From: an uncultured Succiniclasticum sp.
GTDB lineage: Bacteria; Bacillota; Negativicutes; Acidaminococcales; Acidaminococcaceae
Direction: 5' to 3'
Length of the DNA stretch: 48,802 bases
NCBI GenBank assembly: GCA_900544275.1
Contig: UQUU01000011.1
Span: 1-48,802, forward strand
Below are positions 43,162 through 48,802 of the stretch, in pieces. Within the stretch, counting starts at the first letter, position 1; the number at the start of each line of letters is the position of its first letter. The position numbers were made by a program, and so were the translations under genes. The notes below the pieces were generated by a model. It saw nothing but the letters and a program-made list of their open reading frames with translations, made no database searches and had not been told where the DNA came from.

Positions 43162-43186
43162 GAGCGGCTTAAAAAGCCGCTCACGG
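43162..43186. repeat. Perfect hairpin between receptor 1 and the helical-repeat gene
   Basis: GTGAGCGGCTT and its complement with a 3-base loop, about 100 bases downstream of the receptor stop codon. There is no T-run after it on the minus strand, so it may stabilise the receptor mRNA or act as a weak terminator. Confidence 0.6.
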
Positions 43187-43287
43187 TAAGATTAAAGTTA
43201 AACTTCACTTATTCTGAACTGTACTATCTTTTAGTCCAAACCATGGGAACACATTCCGAAACCGTTCTCTCCGCCAATGATGCCTGC

Positions 43288-45312
43288 TTAGAACGTATAT
43301 TCATAGCCAAGCATAAAGTTGCGGCCGAGAGAATAGAAGTTGGCAGTACTATTTGAAGTAATATCAATACGATCCAAAAGATTATTCAAATGGAGCCATA
43401 CCTTCTGATTCGATTCGGGTGCATAGGTCAGATGCAGATTGGTAAAGAATTGTGGCTTAATATGCCTCTGCGGATTCCTAATGCTAGCTCTTGTAGAAGT
43501 GCGATCTCCAATAAAATTGCCTGTTAAAGAGCCTGTAAATTTGGTATTCTTATAATTCAACCCGCCGTTAATCTGATATTTGCCAAACATGTTGTGCCAG
43601 TTATTATCTCCATAGGTATGTATATTCCTTGCCTGTGGATTATGGAGCATTGCCCCCCAACTGGAACTCCAGTTATCATTGTGTTTCAAATTTACACTTA
43701 GTTCTACGCCCGTATTTCTGGTATCCTCGTTATAATAATCAACCCCGGTAAGTATACCTGTATCTTCATCATAAATCACATTGGCATCAATTGAGTCTTT
43801 AATTTTATAATTAAAAACAGATAAACGCCAAGCTACATTGCCACGATTCAATTTGTAGCCCATTTCGTAATGGGTACCTTGTTCCGGTTTTAAGTCCAAA
43901 GTTGGATTAATAATCCCAATACCATAAATTTGAGTTAAGTGAGGGAGACGGAAAGATTTGCCGGCCTTAGCATAAAAACTGCTGTTTTCATCAAACTTAT
44001 AGAGGTATTCTATTTCCGGAGTAAACTTCCGCATCATATCATTATCAGTATTTGTAGTTAAGTTCGTATTTTTATCAGTCTGACTCCCGTGGATATTAGT
44101 AGCCCATGTCTCTCTGGCATTAAGGAATAGATTGGACTTTTCTCCCAGCGTCATTTCGTAAGAAGCATACAAAGAATACACATCCCGCTTATAGTTACTA
44201 TCAAGAGGAGGGGTTCCTGGCTTTCCCTTTTTCCCCTTCTTTTCAGAAGAATATAAGTCGATATCTTCTCTTTGGAAACTTGTACCTATCAGAAGTTTAT
44301 TACGGCCTAAATTAAACTGTTTCTGTACATTCGCATTCGTACTATGCCCTTTACGCCAGCTATATACCTTCAATGCATCAAGGGATTTCCCCTGATCCGA
44401 GCCTTTTTCCTGTGTTCCGTATGCTAATGAGGCCTTCCAGCCATGTTGGTCATAATTCAGCATAAAGTTATTGTCCGTATCTTTATATTCATTGTATTGC
44501 TGAATTTTCGGCTTTCCAAAAGTCCGTTGTTGATATTCGTTCTCATTCTTGGAATAATTATGGGTAAATGTCAGCGCATCATTAATTTTAAAATTCCACA
44601 AAAGGCTCTTCCGTTCACCTTTACCATAGTCATAAACATTAGTACTGCCAGTAGTAGAAACGCCGCTCATATTTTCTGCTCTGCCACGATTTTCCAATCC
44701 TGCAATAATATTGAACCGTTCAATCCCTACACTTAGTTTATACCGTTCCTTGCCGAAATTACCGGCTGCGACACCGATACTATTACCAACATTCTTTTTG
44801 GTAATAATGTTGATAACTCCACCAGTAGCCTCACTGCCGTATAAAACAGATCCACCGCCGCGCACGACTTCAATACGGTCAATAGATTCTGTAGGAATAT
44901 CATCCAAATTATACTTACCATCCAGATTCATCGGTACTCCATTTACCATGACCAAAGTACCTTTTTCTACCCCGCGGATCATAATTTTACTAGTCATCGT
45001 ACTCATAGAGGTACCATTAAACCCCTGGGACTGTGTCACAACTCCCAACGTGTTTTGTAAAACATCGTAGGCATTAGCAGCTCCGGTCTTTTCGATTCGT
45101 TCTTTATTATACACTTCGACAGATGCGGGGGTGTGCAGATCTTTTGTGTCCACACGCTGTGCCGTCACCACCATGGGATCCAGTATAAATTCACTTAAAC
45201 TTTCACTATCCATTTCCCCGGCAAACGCAGACACTGCATTGCTTGCCAGTGTTCCGCAAATCAAAGCACACATCAACATACCTTTTGATACTTGACTCTT
45301 CATTTTTGTCAT
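43288..45312 (-). CDS. TonB-dependent outer-membrane receptor 1
   Basis: A 674-residue receptor. The signal peptide (1-31, SAFA cleavage) is followed by a TonB-box-like DPMVVTA (about 46-52). The plug domain includes IMIRGVEKGTLVMVNGVPMN and IDRIEVVRGGGSVLYGSEAT-GGVINIITKK. A 22-strand barrel follows, with FRLPHLTQIYG, NPTLDLKPEQGTHYEMGYK and a C-terminal aromatic ending LGYEYTF. It resembles the BtuB/CirA/FepA group; heme-specific FRAP/NPNL signatures are not seen. AAGGAG is 8 bases before the ATG. Its first about 45 residues and whole upstream region are nearly identical to receptor 2. Confidence 0.93.
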   Translation of the reverse strand: MTKMKSQVSKGMLMCALICGTLASNAVSAFAGEMDSESLSEFILDPMVVTAQRVDTKDLHTPASVEVYNKERIEKTGAANAYDVLQNTLGVVTQSQGFNGTSMSTMTSKIMIRGVEKGTLVMVNGVPMNLDGKYNLDDIPTESIDRIEVVRGGGSVLYGSEATGGVINIITKKNVGNSIGVAAGNFGKERYKLSVGIERFNIIAGLENRGRAENMSGVSTTGSTNVYDYGKGERKSLLWNFKINDALTFTHNYSKNENEYQQRTFGKPKIQQYNEYKDTDNNFMLNYDQHGWKASLAYGTQEKGSDQGKSLDALKVYSWRKGHSTNANVQKQFNLGRNKLLIGTSFQREDIDLYSSEKKGKKGKPGTPPLDSNYKRDVYSLYASYEMTLGEKSNLFLNARETWATNIHGSQTDKNTNLTTNTDNDMMRKFTPEIEYLYKFDENSSFYAKAGKSFRLPHLTQIYGIGIINPTLDLKPEQGTHYEMGYKLNRGNVAWRLSVFNYKIKDSIDANVIYDEDTGILTGVDYYNEDTRNTGVELSVNLKHNDNWSSSWGAMLHNPQARNIHTYGDNNWHNMFGKYQINGGLNYKNTKFTGSLTGNFIGDRTSTRASIRNPQRHIKPQFFTNLHLTYAPESNQKVWLHLNNLLDRIDITSNSTANFYSLGRNFMLGYEYTF

Positions 45313-45340
45313 TCAGAACGCTCCTTAAAATAAATTTATT

Positions 45341-45492
45341 GTGATGCCTGACGCCACAGTCACTCTTGCATGATCCTGCAGAGGGCATTACAAACGGTCT
45401 ATCTATCAATATATAAACATTACTGGTATATTTATTTTAATAATATTTATTATCGATAGTATTATTTAACCATGCAGTCCTTTTTATGTCAA
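45341..45492 (-). promoter_or_regulatory. Promoter and structured leader of receptor 1
   Basis: On the minus strand TTGACA (45487-45492), 17 bases, TTAAAT (45464-45469), then an AT-rich imperfect inverted repeat (45435-45465) that could be a Fur-type operator. The leader (45341-45390) can fold with an AUGCC/GGCAU closing stem, a CTCTGCA/TGC(A)AGAG stem with GGATCA loop, and a short TGAC/GTCA stem. The same sequence stands before receptor 2. Confidence 0.5.
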
Positions 45493-45540
45493 TGGAATTT
45501 GAAACTTTTTGTGAATTATGATCATTAATTTATGAAAATT

Positions 45541-45579
45541 AACGACTACTCTTAAATCAAACTCAGAGAGTAGTCGTTT
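45541..45579 (-). terminator. Terminator of receptor 2
   Basis: AACGACTACTCT paired with AGAGTAGTCGTT, followed on the minus strand by AATTTTCAT. It lies 28 bases after the receptor 2 stop, and separates it from the promoter of receptor 1. Confidence 0.7.
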
Positions 45580-45606
45580 AGCGCAATTCATCATTTTGTT
45601 GACCGC

Positions 45607-47601
45607 TTAGAATTTATAAGTATAACTCAACAGGAAATTAGTGGGAGCCGTGTAATAGCCGCCACCATTGCTACCTGTATTAGATACATTGTCGTCTCGA
45701 TTTAACACATTATCAACAATCAATGAAATCGTATTATTTTTATCAGGAGAATAAGTCGCAGTAAAAGTAGTCAAAAAGTATGGTTTTATTTTATAGGAGT
45801 CTGAGCCGGAAGGACTGGAATACCGATCCCAGATATAACTGCCATTTAATGACGTTCTCAACTTAGCAAAATTATAATTTACACCACCTTTCACCTGGTA
45901 TTTACCGAATTTACGTTGCCAACCCGGTTTTAAAATTTTTCCAGTTTTTTTATCTTTTGCATCCGAATTCTCTTCTGGATTTTGAATCGTGAATGCCAAA
46001 TTATATCCCAGTTGCTTCGTAGCTGCAACATCCAAGCTCGCTTCGAAGCCGGTGTTTCTAAAATCTTTATTGGTATATGTATACTCTGTGCCAGAAGCGC
46101 CAGTCGTCACAGTCGCGCTGATATTATCCTTAACCTCCATATGAAATAAGGCCGCTTTCCAGCTATGATTGCCCACTGCTGCTTTATAGCCCAATTCGTA
46201 GTGCATCCCTTTTTGTGGTTTTAAGTCCGGATTGGCCACTCCTCCTAAAATGCCGCTGGGACTCATCTGAGAAAATGTGGGCATAACAAAAGACTGCGCA
46301 ATCTTTGCATACATGCTTTGGTCATCACTAATTTTATGCAAATATTGACCGGATGCACTAAAATTACTATAATTTTGCCCATTCCAGCCACCGGTTGTCC
46401 AAGTTTCCCTGCCACCTAAAATAATCGAGTCTTTATCATTTAATTTCTGATCTAATTGCGCAAAAAGCGCCCATGTATTACGTGTTTTCTCCGGTTCAAC
46501 AGGACGCACTCCCTTGGTCAGTTTCTGATTTAAATTTTCATATTTATAATTTGCACCCACCGTCAATAACGACTTTTCGTTAAACTCCATATCCTTTTGG
46601 ATGTCCATGCCAAAGGCAGTATTTTCTCTGCGAGTTACTTTATTTTCCATCCACTTATTTTTCTTTAGCTCGCCGCCAAAATAATTAATTTTATTTTTGT
46701 TATACCAGATATGGCCTTTTAAGCTATCTTCTAAATAATTGAGCTGCACCAAGTCCTCTTTTGTATATGTATCGCGCCACTGGTTCATAATTCCAGAAGA
46801 AGCAAAATTTCTATGATAATCAACCTTGGATTCAAAGTGATTATAATCCAAACTCAATGTATCGGTAATATTGAACCCTACACCAATATTTTCTTTTGTG
46901 CTATTGTCTTGTGTAAAAGTAGTCGTCTTCTTATTTACAGGTTTATCACTGTAACTTAAATCTTTTACTTCTCCCCATTTTCTCAAATTATAATTTAAGC
47001 GGAACTTATCGTTACCCAATCCTATGTCAAATTTCTTCTGTCCAAAATTTCCTCCGCCAACCGTGACAAAATCATTCGCTTTTTTCTTTGTAATAATATT
47101 GACTACACCGCCAGTTGCTTCAGAGCCGTATAATACAGCGCCACCACCCTTCACAATTTCAATTCGCTCAATTGCTTCTACGGGAATAGCATCAATGTTA
47201 TACACACTGTTTAAGTTTACAGGATTACCGTTTACCATAACTAATGTATAATCCCCATAACCACGTATATTAATCCTTGAGGTCATGGTAGTCATTGCGT
47301 TTCCGCCAGGGAAATAGTTATTCGCTTCAATGCCGTTTACCTGACGCATGGCATCCATGGCATTGGTAGCGCCTGCTGAAACAATCTGTTCATGTGTCAA
47401 AATTTCAGTAGCCGCAGGAATATCCACCTCTTTCTTTTCTGTACGTGTTGCCGTCACCACCATGGGGTCCAGCATAAATTCACTCAAGCTGTCGTTGTCC
47501 ATTTTCCCGGCAAACGCAGGAATCGCATTGCTTGCCAGTGTTCCGCAAATCAAAGCGCACATCAACATGCCTTTTGATACATGACCCTTCATTTCTTTCA
47601 T
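45607..47601 (-). CDS. TonB-dependent outer-membrane receptor 2
   Basis: A 664-residue receptor with a signal peptide (PAFA cleavage at about 31), TonB-box-like DPMVVTA, plug with INIRGYGDYTLVMVNGNPVN and IERIEIVKGGGAVLYGSEAT, and a barrel with NPDLKPQKGMHYELGYK and C-terminal LLSYTYKF. The signal peptide and about 260 bases upstream match receptor 1, while the barrels are quite different. That is the pattern of a duplication followed by divergence or recombination of the ligand-binding part. Ligand unknown; family resemblance is to colicin/siderophore/cobalamin receptors. The start has AAGGAG 8 bases upstream. Confidence 0.93.
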   Translation of the reverse strand: MKEMKGHVSKGMLMCALICGTLASNAIPAFAGKMDNDSLSEFMLDPMVVTATRTEKKEVDIPAATEILTHEQIVSAGATNAMDAMRQVNGIEANNYFPGGNAMTTMTSRINIRGYGDYTLVMVNGNPVNLNSVYNIDAIPVEAIERIEIVKGGGAVLYGSEATGGVVNIITKKKANDFVTVGGGNFGQKKFDIGLGNDKFRLNYNLRKWGEVKDLSYSDKPVNKKTTTFTQDNSTKENIGVGFNITDTLSLDYNHFESKVDYHRNFASSGIMNQWRDTYTKEDLVQLNYLEDSLKGHIWYNKNKINYFGGELKKNKWMENKVTRRENTAFGMDIQKDMEFNEKSLLTVGANYKYENLNQKLTKGVRPVEPEKTRNTWALFAQLDQKLNDKDSIILGGRETWTTGGWNGQNYSNFSASGQYLHKISDDQSMYAKIAQSFVMPTFSQMSPSGILGGVANPDLKPQKGMHYELGYKAAVGNHSWKAALFHMEVKDNISATVTTGASGTEYTYTNKDFRNTGFEASLDVAATKQLGYNLAFTIQNPEENSDAKDKKTGKILKPGWQRKFGKYQVKGGVNYNFAKLRTSLNGSYIWDRYSSPSGSDSYKIKPYFLTTFTATYSPDKNNTISLIVDNVLNRDDNVSNTGSNGGGYYTAPTNFLLSYTYKF

Positions 47602-47629
47602 TCAGAACGCTCCTTAAAATAAATTTATT

Positions 47630-47781
47630 GTGATGCCTGGCCCCACAGTCACTCTTGCATGATCCTGCAGAGGGCACTACAAACGGTCTATCTATCAATA
47701 TCTAAACATTACTGGTATATTTGTTTTAATGATATTTATTATTGATATTATTATTTAACCATGTAGTCCTTTTTATGTCAA
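47630..47781 (-). promoter_or_regulatory. Promoter and structured leader of receptor 2
   Basis: Same organisation as for receptor 1: TTGACA (47776-47781), 17-base spacer, TTAAAT (47753-47758), AT-rich operator-like repeat (about 47724-47755, with two TGATATTWATTAT-like units), and leader 47630-47679. The P1 closing pair A-U in copy 1 becomes G-U here, and the CTCTGCA hairpin is unchanged. The small TGAC/GTCA stem of copy 1 is not kept. Confidence 0.5.
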
Positions 47782-47843
47782 TGAAATTTGAAACTTTTTG
47801 TGAATTATGAGCATTAGTATTAGAATTAAGAAATAATTAAAAC

Positions 47844-47879
47844 AGCCGGTCGTCAATGATTGATTGTTGGTGACCGGCT
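47844..47879 (-). terminator. Terminator of the small acidic protein gene
   Basis: AGCCGGTC / GACCGGCT stem, followed by GTTTTAATTATTT on the minus strand. It is 10 bases after the stop codon. Confidence 0.7.
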
Positions 47880-47888
47880 TTATCTTCT

Positions 47889-48188
47889 TTATTTCCTTTC
47901 ACTTGTACTTTCATTTTTTGCTGCAGTGCAGGCATATTCCTCCTCTTCTTCGTCCTCCTCTTCTTCTACCCGGTATGGGTGAAGCGCTTTTTGCTCTTCC
48001 TCCGTTAATGGAAAACCTTGACATTGTTCACCTTTACCAAAATTCCTGCGCATTACCTTAACAAAGGTTTCCGCCCGCTCAATTCGTTTTTCCAGATAAT
48101 GTTTTAAAAAGAAACTCTCTTCACAAGAATCTTCACGAAAATGAGCATGTTCCGTATCTAACCCCGTCATTAATATTCTTTCTGTCAT
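47889..48188 (-). CDS. Small acidic protein with a poly-glutamate tract
   Basis: A 99-residue cytoplasmic protein. The first about 75 residues are mixed, with a helical FLKHYLEKRIERAETFVKV segment. Residues about 74-86 are almost entirely Glu/Asp (E-rich run after HPYRV), and the end is AAKNESTSERK. It has two Cys (22 and 56), a third Cys near 88 and several His. A ribosome binding site (GGAGGG) lies upstream. I recognise no family. Its position between TonB receptor genes may be meaningful (a metal buffer or chaperone is one thought), but the function is unknown. Confidence 0.55.
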   Translation of the reverse strand: MTERILMTGLDTEHAHFREDSCEESFFLKHYLEKRIERAETFVKVMRRNFGKGEQCQGFPLTEEEQKALHPYRVEEEEDEEEEEYACTAAKNESTSERK

Positions 48189-48400
48189 TTTTCCCTCCTA
48201 TATTAAAAACCACATACTTACTACATGCCATAGTAATTGCCACACTATTTTAATGACTATCCCGCCGTATACAACATAACTCATCATTGTAAAGGAAAAT
48301 AATATCTTTTGGGAAAGAAAGATATACCGAAAAGGAATAACTTATTTTTTTACACCTGATTTGTGTAGTAATATTGCACTTGGGCAATAAGTCAAAAAGA

Positions 48401-48438
48401 AACGGCTAAATCCTTCCTTGCGATAGGCTTTAGCCGTT
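48401..48438 (-). terminator. Terminator of the third receptor gene
   Basis: AACGGCTAAA paired with TTTAGCCGTT, followed on the minus strand by TCTTTTTGAC. It is 32 bases after the receptor stop. The sequence 48189-48400 is AT-rich and shows no gene. Confidence 0.8.
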
Positions 48439-48469
48439 GATAAATTAATATCAAGTAAAATTAAGTTTT

Positions 48470-48802
48470 TTAGAAAGTATATTTGTAGGTCAGCATCCAG
48501 TTAAAAGGCATTCCCCAGTTTTCATACTTGTTAATAACATCTTTTCTGTCCAGAATATTGTTTAAAGACAATGAGATGCTATGATGCTGATCAGGTGTAT
48601 AAATAAAGTTAGCATTCAACAAGCTTCTGTGCGGCGTTGTATGCTCATCTATTTTTGGTACTTTGCCCTTTTCGGGACTGTAAAAGTCTTTCTGTAAAGC
48701 CGGTCTTCTATAATAATTCGGCTGGTTTCAGACGTGTGTTTTTAACTGCTATTCGGGGAGTCTCCCTTCATACATAATCGACAGTTCCCCGTAAATTTTC
48801 CC
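48470..48802 (-). pseudogene. Third TonB-dependent receptor, C-terminal part, with in-frame stops
   Basis: The last 110 codons of a receptor run off the window edge. The C-terminal end is clear: LLNANFIYTPDQHHSISLSL, NNILDRKDV and a final MLTYKYTF. Upstream in the same frame, YYRRPALQKDFYSPEKGK and, further up, GKIYGELSIMYEGRLPE align with the barrel strands of receptors 1 and 2 (compare KFTGSLTGNFIGDR in receptor 1). Two stop codons interrupt this single frame: TGA at 48728-48730 and TAG at 48749-48751. I infer a decayed gene, or base errors near a contig end. It has its own terminator and is the most upstream member of the receptor array. Confidence 0.7.

Noticed and set aside
48728..48739. 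A 12-base exact match to a common sequencing adapter (TTCAGACGTGTG) near the window end, at the point where the third receptor frame meets a stop.
   Set aside because: Translation in the same frame on the far side (GKIYGELSIMYEGRLPE) still aligns with receptor barrel strands, so the sequence is continuous receptor and the match is most likely chance. Read inspection would settle it.

Overview
The window comes from a diderm Firmicute, most likely a member of the Negativicutes (Acidaminococcaceae or Veillonellaceae type). The genes have Firmicutes-like codon use, AAGGAGG-type ribosome binding sites and a complete anaerobic cobalamin (cbi) pathway. The window also encodes TonB-dependent outer-membrane receptors, which only a cell with an outer membrane needs. 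The genus is an inference. Almost everything is on the minus strand. Only three genes (30.97-33.99 kb) are on the plus strand.

Layout. 0-8.5 kb holds a perfect 50-bp palindrome at the very start, a glyoxalase remnant, a YcxB-like membrane protein, a glutamate/dicarboxylate symporter, a small secreted 11-residue-repeat protein, a Fe(III)-type ABC importer (lipoprotein, ATPase, fused permease) and a ferredoxin-nitroreductase. 8.78-24.0 kb is a single long cobalamin operon: a B12 riboswitch and terminator, then cbiD-L-F-G-H-J-ET-A-B, cobD, an ApgM-like phosphomutase-family gene, cbiP, cobO and cbiC. It runs from precorrin-2 methylation to adenosylcobyric acid, with the aminopropanol arm and CbiB. 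The cobalt chelatase and lower-ligand genes (cobU/T/S) are not in the window. 24.2-30.8 kb is a BtuFCD/FecBCD-type importer, followed by a tiny octapeptide-repeat ORF, a protein resembling a free-standing DnaA domain I, a TIM-barrel protein and an MsbA-like half-transporter. 30.97-33.99 kb, on the plus strand, carries an RluA-type pseudouridine synthase, class II aldolase and a YibE/F membrane protein.

33.9-48.8 kb is the most unusual part. On the minus strand come a broken TonB receptor at the window edge, a small acidic protein, two full TonB receptors with duplicated promoters and leaders, a helical-repeat protein, a FecE-type ATPase, an ECF S component carrying a large extracytoplasmic N-terminal domain, a fused double EcfA ATPase, EcfT, a membrane-anchored beta-propeller and a second MsbA-like exporter. 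I read this as a candidate envelope-spanning uptake system: TonB receptors hand ligand to periplasmic beta domains and then to an ECF transporter. The ligand is unknown; a tetrapyrrole, cobamide or iron complex is plausible. With the B12 operon, the BtuFCD-like system and the Fe(III) importer, the window is largely devoted to metal and tetrapyrrole economy.
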